A DNA stretch of 64,000 nt from Antedon mediterranea. Its lineage: Eukaryota > Echinodermata > Crinoidea > Comatulida > Antedonidae. Positions 1 to 10,853 of the stretch are shown here, piece after piece. A program made the position numbers and the translations under genes. How positions within the stretch are numbered: the stretch's first letter is position 1; the number at the start of each line of letters is the position of its first letter. The stretch lies in NCBI RefSeq assembly GCF_964355755.1, contig NC_092679.1:6262001-6326000 (forward strand), written 5' to 3'. The notes beneath the pieces are model-generated. The model was not told the origin of the DNA, did no database searches, and saw only the letters and a list, made by a program, of their open reading frames with translations.

Positions 1-95
1 TTTTTTAAACGTATCTCTCAGTGCTTTGTGTGTACTTCGTGTTTATCTTACGTAATATAAAACAAACCTTTCTAAAAAAGAGGAAAATTCACAAG

Positions 96-754
96 ATGTC
101 GAAATTATACAAAGTATTGACTGTTGGAGTTACGGTTGGTGGAAGTGGTTTTCTTGCGTGGGGACTAATGCAAGCAATAACCCCTACTAGAGAACAGATG
201 CTAGAGGTAGGCCTACAAACACACTACTAATACTAAGCCTAGGCCCTAGTCCAGGCCTAGGCCTAATTAAAAGGCCTAGCCTACTTCACCAAGTAGAATC
301 GCACCCAAAACTCCTTCCGGTCGGTCTTGGTCTAACTCCATGCACATTCGACCACCACTGGCCGCAGAGCCAATTGAAATGAGGCGTTGTTGTGTATTAT
401 TATTAAATAATTCATAATTGATTGGTAGAAAGTTCAATAGGAAACTGCCACAATTTCAATATTATTTATTAAATTTGAGACATTATAATATAATAATAAT
501 ATATTGTATATTTATATTATTAATACAGTAGTACTAGTAGTACAGTATTATTATTATGAATGACTATGTCTATATTAATCACTTTTTATTTATTATTTAT
601 TTAGGTGTTGCCAGAAAAAAATCCAGAGTATATGACGGCATCGAGAAAGCGATCGCAGGAGTTTCTGGATGTAATCAAACTAGCAGCCGAAACAGACAAA
701 CCGGTTTACAGAGATGGTATTGGGGTTATTTCCTCTCACATAAAAAAAGATTGA
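96..754 (+). CDS. UQCC3: UQCC3-like complex III assembly factor, 2 exons, 86 aa
   Basis: Exons 96-206 and 605-754 join in phase 0 (donor GAG|gtaggc, acceptor tttag|GTG) and encode 86 residues; human UQCC3 is about 93. A single hydrophobic segment lies at residues 8-27 (LTVGVTVGGSGFLAWGLMQA), followed by a charged tail with ITPTREQMLEVLPEKNPEY. This matches the family layout of one N-terminal membrane anchor, a 'TP..R..ML..LP..P' stretch and a helical tail that ends in a conserved aromatic/basic patch (here PVYR). In vertebrates UQCC3 sits in the inner mitochondrial membrane and stabilises cytochrome b during complex III assembly; it is related to yeast Cbp4. The ATG at 96 is chosen because the hydrophobic segment begins seven residues later; an upstream in-frame ATG at 21 would add a tail unlike the family. 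Identification rests on remembered similarity. Confidence 0.8.
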
Positions 755-1936
755 AAAAATACTCATAATTTGTATGCACTGCAATTGTACCATTTGAAGG
801 ACTGTGTTATACTAAGGACGATAGGGAGCTGTTTTCATGACGTGTCACTCAACCATATGTCGTAGCTAAGCTGTTGAGTACAAAAGTCATTCTAAATAGC
901 TGGTATAGAAGTTCATGCATTTCTATGCTAAATAGACTTCTATTATGCATATTATATTATGCAAGATTGACCAAGGAGAAGATATCAGTACAAGAACAGT
1001 CTAAATTGATCTAAAGAGTGTTTATGTTTCAGCAGAACTATTCAAACATGGCATCAATTATATGCTAATGTAATGAATGAACAATTAGTTGTATTTAGTA
1101 ATACAGTAGTACTGTAGTATTAGTTTATAATGAGGCGCTACTGTGGTATGCTAATCTGATGGATATATGACAAACTCTACTCAGTTTGATCAGGAGATTT
1201 ATTTTACATACCTGGTTTGATTAACACAATGTGATTTTTGCTTGATAACCTTATGATAAACAAGTATTTTTTTTACTACTGACTGATACCAGCTTGAATA
1301 TTTGGCTAACATAAGCTTTGTTTACACTATCAAACTATATGTGACAAAAAAGTGTGGCCATATATGGTAGTGATATGACATCATCATGTCCATATATGAG
1401 CACATCACATTGTTTTGTCACATGAAGTTTGATAGAGCATTATAGAGTTTTGTCAATTTTCTAAATCTGAATGGTGAGTTTCTGGAAACATTCACTTTGG
1501 TTTGTGTAGTACTTCATGTAAAGTTGCATTTATATATTCCCAAGTTACATTTTTCCATGCCTTTAACAAATTAAAAATATACACAATACCAAGGAGTATT
1601 TTACAACTCCCTGACAATACTGAATGAATCAGGAAATTATTAGGTGGTCTGCTGCCCTCTTGAATCTAGTTTCAAATATGGTGTTATGTGTTATGACATT
1701 AATATCATTATGGGCACATCACATTTTTTGTCACAAATTTTAACAGTGCAGACAGAGCTTAAGATTTGTTTCTTTCAACTTTGAATTTGATCTCTATAAG
1801 TTTGTCCTTCGTGAAAATTGTATACGTTTTCAAAATACATAAATATTTAAGAAAAATAAAACTATTATTATTTCATTTTTTTAATAAAGTTTCTTTTTTT
1901 TTTGTAAGCCAAAAAAAGTATTATATGTATTAATTA
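755..1936. other. Intergenic, with two AAGCTCTG-type MITE remnants
   Basis: No convincing gene. A diverged copy of the AAGCTCTGTCTACAC MITE family spans about 1313-1436. The right half of another (…cacatcacattttttgtcac…gcagacagagctta) is at about 1690-1763. The rest is AT-rich 3' flank of UQCC3 and of the oppositely oriented C14orf119 gene. Confidence 0.6.
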
Positions 1937-2281
1937 TTATTTCATGCTTTCTTCAAGTCTTTTCTGGACGGCCACTTCAAATTCAGCTATAAAATTCTTA
2001 TCAATTTTGCCAAGTCGACGTAAAAACCGATCACGTTCCAATTGGTTCCATTCTTCAAACCAGTTTGTAAAAAGTCGCATTTGACACATAAATATACTCG
2101 GAGGTTTGTCTTCGACTTTAAAAGATTCCATCGCGTCAAACAAAGTGGTTACGTCTGGTGGCACAGCTTTGTTGATCAAGTCTTTCAAAAAGTCTTCCTT
2201 GTGGAGTTTACTCCATGACGAGAACCAATGGTATATTGTACTTTGTTCATTTTCTACAACTGATTGTTCTGCCATTTTCAT
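1937..2281 (-). CDS. C14orf119: C14orf119 homologue (DUF4508-type), 114 aa, single coding exon
   Basis: A 114-residue uninterrupted ORF. It aligns by eye with the conserved part of human C14orf119: an N-terminal helix with HWFSSWSKLHKEDFLKDL, then KAVPPDVTTLFDAMESF, then PPSIFMCQMRLFTNWFEEW and a C-terminal RDRFLRRL…FIAEFEVAV. These correspond to human HWF.NWS…RF…DL, KAVP, PPSIFECQLHLWDQWF.GW and E.NEFVRQLE…F.A.F. The human N-terminal low-complexity region is absent. Two in-frame ATGs (2281 and 2275) are both plausible starts. The family is thought to be cytosolic/mitochondrial and its molecular function is unknown to me. It faces GON7 across about 600 bp, so the two probably share a divergent promoter. 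Confidence 0.85.
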   Translation of the reverse strand: MKMAEQSVVENEQSTIYHWFSSWSKLHKEDFLKDLINKAVPPDVTTLFDAMESFKVEDKPPSIFMCQMRLFTNWFEEWNQLERDRFLRRLGKIDKNFIAEFEVAVQKRLEESMK

Positions 2282-2881
2282 TACAAAGTTTGTGTCTTAC
2301 ACTACGACCATCAACATCATGTAAATAATTTCAAAGAACAGTATAGTAGTATCTTGGAACATCTTTAAAAAAAAGTATATAGCACTGTATTAAGTAATTA
2401 ATATATTTTATAGGCAGTTTTTTAAGTAGTATAGATATTACAGTATTATACAACACGGGGACGAATCGACTTAGGTGAAATACAAGTTAGCGAAACAAAC
2501 CATTCCTTCTTGCTTGTTGTGGTCATGTGAGTGTGGCAAGGTCGGACGAACATGGGCCTTGCTAGCCTAACCATATTATTATAGTGTTTTATATGTCTCA
2601 GGTAGTGAAAACAAGATATGTATCTGTTTAATATTTCTAAACTAAATACACTTATAATGGTCTTTATAAATTATTCACATTTCAACACTTAAAACATGAA
2701 AAACACTCACCAATCAATTCACACGTCAGTAAATAAATAATGTATTCGATTGGTACATTCTATCTCGCCTCCTCTCTCATCATCAGCTCTCGATCCTCCT
2801 CTGATCTCTCGTCGCCTCGGATCGGCCTTGCATACTTGCCAATCGAATACACTTATTTCAACTTTGACCTATCATAACAAC
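2282..2881. promoter_or_regulatory. Shared upstream region between C14orf119 and GON7
   Basis: A 600-bp head-to-head interval separates the two start codons. It holds no recognised TATA box at a convincing spacing and no transposon ends that I can define. Its only function inferred here is as a bidirectional promoter, from gene orientation alone. Confidence 0.4.
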
Positions 2882-3426
2882 ATGGCTGCGCCCATGGTAG
2901 AAGTTGTTGTTGCGGATAGACAGGGTGAAATTAAACGCTTTACTTCTAAAACTGTTGGATCACCTGTTAATTTAAAGGAATTAAGTGTGACTTTAAAAGA
3001 TATTCAACAGAAAACAAATGCATATTTGACGGAACTTGTTGAAAAAGAGAAAGAAGCGTCAAACGTCACTTCGCAATCGACTACCGACGGTATGTTGTTG
3101 ATGGCTAACCACTCACCCGTAGACTTTTTAGAGTGCCTTCGCAATCTCAAAATGAAGCCTAGGCCTAGCTCCATATAGCCTAGACTGACGTGATGGCGTG
3201 AAAATTGTTACGATTATTAGATTTTGTTTAGAAAAGGGCTTAGCGTAGGCCAATCGGCCATAACATAATAGGCAATTATTACAATATGATAATATTAATA
3301 TTATTATACAGTATTAATTATTTAAAAAAAAATGTTTATTTCACTACAGTAACAGATGATAAGGAGGAAGATGACGAGGAGGAAGAAAAGAACCAGGAAC
3401 CAGCTCAGAAAAAGATAAAGACATGA
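2882..3426 (+). CDS. GON7: GON7-like KEOPS complex subunit, 2 exons, 92 aa
   Basis: Exon 1 (2882-3089) ends in phase 1 at gacg|gtatgt, and exon 2 (3356-3426) begins after taacag; together they give 92 codons plus stop. The N-terminal part has a short beta-rich stretch (VEVVVADRQGEIKRF), then a helix (LKELSVTLKDIQQKTNAYLTEL). The tail is very acidic (DDDKEEDDEEEE) and ends with the basic motif AQKKIKT. Human GON7 (100 aa) has the same order: a beta hairpin, a helix of the '…QMKDMVTEL…' type, an acidic disordered stretch and a final KRPK-type motif. In metazoans GON7 binds LAGE3 in KEOPS, which makes t6A37 in ANN-decoding tRNAs. A candidate AATAAA is at 3804-3809. Sequence conservation in this family is low, so the call depends on architecture. 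Confidence 0.72.
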
Positions 3427-5965
3427 AAACGATCGATTACTGCTTAGTAAAGGAACAAAGTGTTGTATTATAATACAACAAGCGAGACCAAATCACTGAA
3501 TTTTATAGTACCTCCTGTATTCATGATTTAAAAAGATTAATTTATAATGCAGATGGATAAAAATTGATACAATAGTTGGCAATGTAAATACCGTCGATAC
3601 ATCTGGCGTGTGATAAGCTATTGTAACTAAGGAGGACAGTAACTAATTCAAGATGATTGATGAATTATAATATAAATTAAGCCCTAATTTAATAAGCACA
3701 ATATAGAACGTTCATATATTTATCCGTGATAAAGATACTAACAACGTCACGAACGCCCTTTGAATGATTGCTTATTGTTTTCATTGTTGTATGCCTAAAT
3801 GGAAATAAATACAAATATATCCGTACCACCACCATTATTAATTGAACGAATAATATGATATTTAAATGAATTCTATTCTTATCCTTAAACGCTAGTCGTC
3901 GTTAGACATCGTGTGACTCACTTGCTCTGCTCCTCGCCATACATCGGTATGCACTATGGGATCGAATGCATAAGTCAAGTGGGTGAGTTAGTGAAGCACA
4001 ATATAGAACGTTCATATATTTATCCGTGATAAAGATACTAACAAGTGGGTGAGTGAGTGAGTGGCCGAGTTGTTAAGACAGGGGACCCCTATAATACATA
4101 GTTCATCTTTCGAGACGAGTAGGAGATTACCCCGTGTACTAGTACATACTAGTTCATACAGCCACTGTCACGCATATGCAGTATTTGCAAAAATCTTCAG
4201 CTTGTTGAAGGCGGCAACTTAAACAAGAAGTCTGTTTCTAAGATCCTGACGTATGGCTTACTCGGAATTTCGTTGGACCTACCACAGATCATCAAAACGT
4301 TTAGCAATACCATAAAGTTTTTCCGAAACAAGATCCCACCTTAAAAGTTCACTCCCCCTCTTTTAGCACATACAGTACTTCTTGTTCACACTGTAAGGCG
4401 TGCTACCTTTACTGAATCAATAGAAACTAAAATATGACCCCATTAGGCCTATATACAACCAATTTCTGTATACTGCATGCGCATACTAATATAGGGCATA
4501 TGACTATATAACGTATATACGATTGAATATTTCGACATAAAACATCGAATCAACCTTTGCTATTGACGCTGCAGATTTGCGCGCCTTTTAGTGTGAGAAA
4601 CGGCAGGTGCTACAATAATACAGAATCATCGCATTATCGATAAATTCGCTTTCGTTTGCATTCAATTGCGCATTTCCTCCGTGTCTCAACAGAATGATAT
4701 AACGGCAGAATTCGAAATACTTATAATAAAATATGTCTTTGATTTGTAAGCGGTGAAGCGATAGTAACAGGCCTATTTCAATAAGGAACAACCACATGCA
4801 GACTCTATTGAATGGTTTTAAATAGTTTAATCCAGTGTAAACACACTACTTTCAATATACGAAATCAAGCGAATGTTGATATTCACATTGTAAATCTAAA
4901 AGATTGCATTTAAAAGGGTAAGTTTGGCTTAGTGGAAATGTATTAGTTAATTAGTGTTTGATACATTCAGGCTACTGTTTTGTCACTGTTTTATGGGCGT
5001 TATAATTCATTTTGAAGTATGGGCACAGGCTATGGCTAGGCCGATGTTTAGAATATTATTAGATATTTATAAACCGCTTTCCAACTTGGATTCCATCAGT
5101 TGTGTGTACCGGAGACCTGAGGTTGCGTCATGTTTCACCAGGAAGAACAAGTCTTCAACACCTCAGTTTGGTATTGCGGTTACGATATTGAGGGGAAATT
5201 CCAAAGAACTTAAGGGGCTGCAGGCCGTAGATTGAAGGGGGTCATAGGGCCGTCTAATAACAATAACGCTTAGTAGGTGACGTAATCAAGAACTAAACCA
5301 GATACTGAATGTACGATAGGCCCATGCACTTAACCGCATCCTCAACACAGACCTATACTGTACCACATAAACGCTATTTTGTAGGAGTAACAAATGAATG
5401 GTCTAAAAAACGGGTCATAGTCATAGACACAGATATGCTGTACCAGTTACAATGTATGTCTATGGATAAAACACAGAGCCACCATGATTGAAGGATACAC
5501 ATTTAAAGTATGATTTATTTATTTTTTAATTTTATTTCATCATCACCCTAAAGTGACCATACGTCAACAGGGTTGAAAGACATGAAATATAATATAATGT
5601 ACAAGCCAAAAATCAACAAATAACAAGAGAACATTTAGATATTAGGCCTACTGACAAAACCTTATGACGGAAACAAGCAAGCGAATAAAAAAAAAAAGAA
5701 CAGAACTATCAACTTTACACAGTGGGTGGTATAACTTAGGCAGCAGATTAACAATACCATTTTTATATAGAAAATAAAGCCGAATTACGCAATTGATATT
5801 GTGGAACAGAAATAGGAAAGTACTATTTGTCTATGTATAACGGGATAATAACTAAATTAATTTAAAATGCGATATAGGCCTAGGCCTAATAATATTATGT
5901 CAATTATATTTTATTTTAAAATCAATATTTTAATATTATCAATAGGCTAATCTGATACTAGAACA
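3427..5965. other. Intergenic region with a 51-bp direct duplication and tRNA-like fragment
   Basis: An identical 51-bp block (aagcacaatatagaacg…) occurs at 3694-3744 and again at 3994-4044, exactly 300 bp apart. Downstream, 4060-4085 reads gagtggccgagttgttaaga, which resembles a tRNA Leu/Ser A box; no matching B box was found, so this is at most a SINE remnant. Short ORFs at 4588-4797 and 4954-5491 show no splice context or family features and are not called. Confidence 0.5.
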
Positions 5966-8900
5966 ATGGCTCAAGAAGGCATCATTAAAAAGGAATTGGG
6001 AAAGTCAAATCAAAACGAATGCGTTGAGAAAATCATGGCAGAAGGTGAAAATAAAGATTCCATTGTAGCATTGAAAGACAGGCTTAAGGTAGGCTAACAG
6101 ACTTAAGGTAGGCTAACAGACTTAAGGTAGGCTAACAGACTTAAGGTAGTTTAAGGTAGGCTAACATACTTAACGGTAGCTTACTTAAGGTAGGCTAACA
6201 TACTTAAGGCTGGTTTCCTGTCGACGTAAGAAGTCGAATTTTGCAACGATTCTTGCGTTTCATACGTTTCTTACGTCTCTTACGAAAGTTGAGAAAAAAT
6301 TGACGTCGTTGACGTTAGTCAAGATCGTGTCGGGCCGCAGAGAAACATCTGTAGTTATGCTGCTCCCGAAAGTTGAAATTTTGGCTGTGAAACACACGTC
6401 GTATGCTTACGTCGATTTTAGTGTTGTTACGAAAGTTGAAATTTTTTTCTTACGTCGGTCGGATTTATGACGTATTTGAAACAACATCTCTGATTGGTGT
6501 TTCTTTTTAGAGCGGGTTTTATCATTTTTCGCGCAAAATGTTGAATGTTGTTATTGTAGCCTACCTGTCAGTGCAGCACACCAACATGTTATTTTCAGTA
6601 GATAAGCTAGGTCCTAGTATTAGTAAAATACTTAATTAATACTGTATGGTACCGTACTAATAGGAATTGATTTGACCAAATAATCAAACTAGCCTAGGCT
6701 AGTAGGCCTATGTATTATTTGTATGAATCAAAATATGAATTAATTATCCTGGCCCTCTAGGCCTAGCCTTAAATAGTTTTCAAAATTAAAAAAAGGCAAA
6801 TCATTTCGAGATTCCTATTATTATTAGACCTACCTAGGCCCTAGACTAGGCATTGGCCTATTGGCCTATAAGCATATATAATCGAGCATGAGATAGTACT
6901 ACCGCAGTAAGATACCCATTATTTACAGGCCTAATCTATATATAAATTTACGTAAGGGCAAAATTCGGTAAATCGCGCTTTACTTCTAGAATTTTTACTC
7001 GATGGTATATAAAGTTGGTTCGTACTTTCGGTACTGATTTTAACCACCTGATGTAACCCTGTTTACTAATTAAATTAAGTTAGATAATTAGTTATTGACG
7101 ATTAAAACGAATTTAGGTTCAACGATTTGCCCCAAATAGGGGTGTTTTCCGATCGTGGTATACACTGTCTAATAATGGATGTCCATCTTGAAAAATACCC
7201 GCCACAAAAATGCGAGGAGGCTTCGCATTTTCCTATCTCCTCCTACGATAATTGTTTTTAATAGCTGAAAACCGGTTGAACAGCTAGAGTACAGCATCAT
7301 AATGTTGAAGACAGGCCGATTTTCTTTCTTTCTCTAAAAAATACTATTTTGATTTAATATACGATTATACAAATGTATTGATTTGCGATGAATGGAACAT
7401 CCCAATCTCTCAGTCTGCCAGAGTTTGGTTTAACACAAGTAGGTAAATTTATGAGCCCTTGGTTTAACACATACGGTAGGTAAATATATGGGCCCTTTGA
7501 GAATAAACTTGAACAATACTGTAAATACCTATTATAATTACCTATTTTTGGTCCTCATTTGAATCGAACATTTCTTACTGTGAATGTTCGTACTGTTAGA
7601 TGTAATATAAAAATATATACAAATAAACTTATTACTGAGATTGTGGATAGGCTCTACTGTTAGATATATAAACACATTATTATATACAAATAAACTATAC
7701 TGACATTTCCTTCTCAACGTTTGTATTAATTAATAATTACCAAAAATATAAACGTCGTAGTGGTGTATCGTGACTATATTTCAATCGATTATGACAATGA
7801 CAGTTTTAACAAAGTATTAAATCGCAAATGTTTTACTGTATTTAGAGGTATATTATTTATAGGCCTATAAAACATGAAAAAAATATTTCGTTACTGAGTG
7901 CATAAAGAATATATTTAAAAATTGTTACATCTAATGTTACATCTCCCTGGTTACATACAAAACACAAATTGGGTTTCTTTAAATGAGTCCAAATCAAAAA
8001 TTTGGACTCATTTTGTGATAAGTTTTTCCTTCGGAAGTAATTCCCAGGGTGCTAATTTTAGTTGACTACATAAATCATAGTCCTGCGGTACGTACATTTG
8101 AAATCGCCAGTTTTGCTACTCTGAAATTACTATGTATTCGAGAACCATCTAGTAAGAATAAATTTAACAAAACAATATAAATTATACAAAATCAAGCAAA
8201 CAATTTTTTGTTAAAGTTACATATTAATATTATATTGCTTACAGGGGCTTTCTATATCTTATCTTGTTGCAAATGTTCATTTTCGCGACGTTTCTACCGA
8301 TGCTGATTGTTTATTGCACGTCCATAAATAAGAGTATTATATTTTGATATGAGTTGTAAACTCCCTGATTAGAACATGATTAGGCTAAAATTATAGTAGT
8401 AAATACATACAAATGTTATTGTCCGGCTTTATTTCACTATAAGGACATACACATTACGTCATAACTCTTGTCGCTCATTGGTTGCTTGTTACGATTGCGC
8501 TTACGTCTCTTGCGAAAGTTGACTTCAAGTCAACTTTCGTAAGAGACGTAAGAAACGTGACGCAAGGGCTTTCATTCAAGCGTAAGATAAAAAATCCCGG
8601 TTTCCTGTAAAATCGGAAGAAAACGTCGTAACGCAACAATTGTTAGGTCATCGGTTTCCTGTAAAATCGTTTGTCGTTACCATTTTTCTTACGTTGCGTC
8701 GATTTTATAAATTTTCGATCGTAATCGGTTTCCTGTAAAATCCGCATTTCTTACGACAAATCGACGTAGTCGCAACAAAAGTGATGTTCTTACGTCGACA
8801 GGAAACCAGCCTTTAACGGTAGCTTACTTAAGGTAGGCTAACAGGCTTAAAGGTAGGCCAGCAGGCTTAAGGTAGGCTAACAGGCTTAACATAATGCAGG

Positions 8901-9288
8901 ATCATTCATACATAGCTACATACCGTTGTCGATTAAAATACTATTCAACTATGACAATTAATAGGTATTTCACTGACAGTCTGGTTGTGTGTCTGCCTCA
9001 TCTAATTCACACATAACTTGGGCCTATCATAAATGTAATTGAAAATATCTACAAGAATATTTACAAAATGATTCCGGGAACATTATTTAAATATTAATAA
9101 AATATATTTCTTTTCAGATGTTGAATATGATGTTTAATGATTGCCGGGAGATTTATACAAAACGAGAAAAGCGCCGACAGAGTCTAGAGTACGAGAAGAA
9201 GATCCATTGGTATTGTGACCTAGTGACACAAATATCCATAGGTTTTATTTTCGTTTGCTGGATTATACAGGCAGTGTTGTCATGGTGA
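5966..9288 (+). CDS. Unrecognised 97-aa tail-anchored-like coiled-coil protein, 2 exons
   Basis: Exon 1 (5966-6088, 41 codons from ATG) ends at cttaag|gtaggc, and exon 2 (9118-9288) follows a good acceptor (ttcttttcag). The junction is in phase 0. The protein is charged and helical for about 72 residues (for example TKREKRRQSLEYEKKIHWY), then has one hydrophobic segment close to the C-terminus (ISIGFIFVCWIIQAVLSW, ending at the stop), as in a tail-anchored membrane protein. An AATAAA lies at 9302-9307 and another at 9444-9449. I do not recognise the family; the size and layout recall small coiled-coil/TM proteins such as CCDC167, but the residues do not match. The 3-kb intron contains a minisatellite and a 2.6-kb mobile element. 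Confidence 0.55.
6082..6206 (+). repeat. Minisatellite of duplicated 5' splice sites, left part
   Basis: The 19-bp unit cttaaggtaggctaacaga begins at the last six exon bases plus the intron start of the 97-aa gene. It then repeats with variants (…acatacttaacggtagcttac…). Each full unit recreates AAG|GTAGGC. The array resumes at 8813-8890 beyond an inserted element. Confidence 0.85.
6207..8812. mobile_element. 2.6-kb TIR element with TTA target-site duplication
   Basis: The left end AGGCTGGTTTCCTGTCGACG and the right end are inverted complements for about 25 bp. Both are flanked by TTA (6204-6206 and 8813-8815). Removing the element restores catactta/acggtagc, which also occurs intact within the host minisatellite at about 6165-6184, so the empty site is visible in the same window. 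Subterminal sequence is rich in cttacgtctcttacgaaag motifs in both orientations, and ggtttcctgtaaaatcg occurs three times near 8600-8740. No transposase ORF is present. A 3-bp TWA-type duplication fits a non-autonomous PIF/Harbinger-like element (inference). A 1.2-kb dispersed repeat lies inside it. Confidence 0.8.
6934..8152. repeat. 1.2-kb dispersed repeat nested in the TIR element
   Basis: This segment matches 57557-58823 in inverted orientation over its whole length, for example tgcgaggaggcttcgcat and atgagtccaaatcaaaaa. Shared ends are at tctatatataaatttacg and gagaaccatct. Neither copy has a credible coding region. The superfamily is not recognised. Confidence 0.75.
8813..8890 (+). repeat. 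Minisatellite of duplicated 5' splice sites, right part
   Basis: Continuation of the 19-bp cttaaggtaggctaaca array after the 2.6-kb insertion, with three to four more diverged units. It ends near gcttaacataatg. Confidence 0.8.
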
Positions 9289-9724
9289 CATAATACAAAT
9301 GAATAAATGATGCTTTGATTGACATATTGAAAATGAAAATTGTTTTAAATTATGAGTCGCGCCGCCTAAATTTATGTTACGACTCTTCTGACGATATCAA
9401 TTAAGCAAAATATTCATGCATTCAGCTGGACTGGAATATGAACAATAAAATGCACAGAATCATATTAAATACTTGATAGATTTCACTTTATGTGTACCCG
9501 CCGTGGAAGTAATAAAATAACGAATTTGGTTTCGACAACATATTGTCATCAATATATTCGACCTCCTTAACGATCACCTTATGCTAATAAACCTCCCACA
9601 GGCAGGGCCTAAACTAGAATCAAATATCACATATTTCTGGCTTAACAACCGCTCACATAAGCGTGTAATGTTCGTAAGTTTTCTGCTTAGCTGAACGCCT
9701 GTGCGACCGTGAATTTCCTACATA

Positions 9725-10853
9725 ATGTCTTGGCATAGACTTGACCTAGGCTCACCGGACTTTGTACATGATATTCTAAAGGTAAAATTCGATATTACAT
9801 TGTATGTAATTAAAGGTTTAGATTAAAGCACGATTCAAGTTTAGTTGATAAAACATTGGTTGATATTTTTAGATCACATCCAGTCTTAAAAATCTGTGTC
9901 TAGTGTCTGTCTCGTTGTTGCCTTGAAGTTGCATCTATCTAGTAGAGTTTTTAGTCCGATGGATATTAAAAGCAATGTGTTACAAAATCTAATTTTAATA
10001 TTTATTTATAACGGCGAGTTATCATCATAGGCCAATCTTTCTTATTCTTTTCCAAACCGGAAATCATATTTTGCTCGTAAGATTTTAGCACAAACATGGT
10101 TAAAATACGTCATAACATTGACCTATTACGTCACATTGAAATCTTTGTGACGTCTCTAGAACTTGAATTGACCTTTTACTCTCCTGGCTCCTGTAAGCAT
10201 ACTTTATAATAAATTATATAGGTATTTTTATTATGGTTTGGACAGGAAATTAACAAATACATAATAGTATATCGACAAAGTGACATAAATATAGGCCAAA
10301 GTACGTTTTTAATCAATTAAGTTCTAATGTTGGCTCTAAGTTATAACACATACAAAGTCCAAGACTAACTAATGTAGTAACTAAGTAGGGGATGGGGTAA
10401 TTGATATACTAACAATTATTACGTTTTGTTTCAAATTGTTGATTTAAGTTAAAGAAGAAAGAAAAAACGAAACAAGAAATCTACGAAAGAGTAACTAATG
10501 AATCAGAATACAAAGATAAGAAACGCGAATTAGAAGAAGAAACGGACCGGTTACGACAGAAGATTCAAGATATTAAATCACTGAACTTAAAAACCGCGGC
10601 GAAACATTGGCAAGATGTGCGCACGTTTGCTGAAAGCACAACACTTGTATTATGGTTGGTAATATTAATGCTGCATGCCTGCAGGATTGTTGTTGTTGTT
10701 CTTTTTCCTGAATTGTTCTTGGAATGTGTTTTTAACGAAGGAACGTTTGAGCCGAGTCGATTTGGAACAAACTTTCACCTGTCGTGGTCGATATTGTTCG
10801 GTGAATATCCATGTTTACCAGTGTATATGGACTGCACAGCTATCGACGACTAA
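9725..10853 (+). CDS. Unrecognised 153-aa coiled-coil/single-TM protein, 2 exons
   Basis: Exon 1 (9725-9781) encodes MSWHRLDLGSPDFVHDILK and ends at aaag|gtaaaa. Exon 2 (10449-10853) follows gttgatttaag in phase 0 and runs to a TAA. Residues about 20-75 are a strongly charged predicted coiled coil (KKRELEEETDRLRQKIQDIK). Residues about 82-107 are hydrophobic (TLVLWLVILMLHACRIVVVV). The tail is about 45 residues and contains four cysteines. A consensus AATAAA is at 11012-11017, 159 bp after the stop. The gene lies just downstream of, and parallel to, the other coiled-coil/TM gene. The shared layout could reflect an old tandem duplication, but their sequences do not align convincingly. I do not recognise the family. 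Confidence 0.5.

Noticed and set aside
4060-4105. Possible tRNA gene
   Set aside because: Only an A-box-like string is present; no cloverleaf or B box could be completed.
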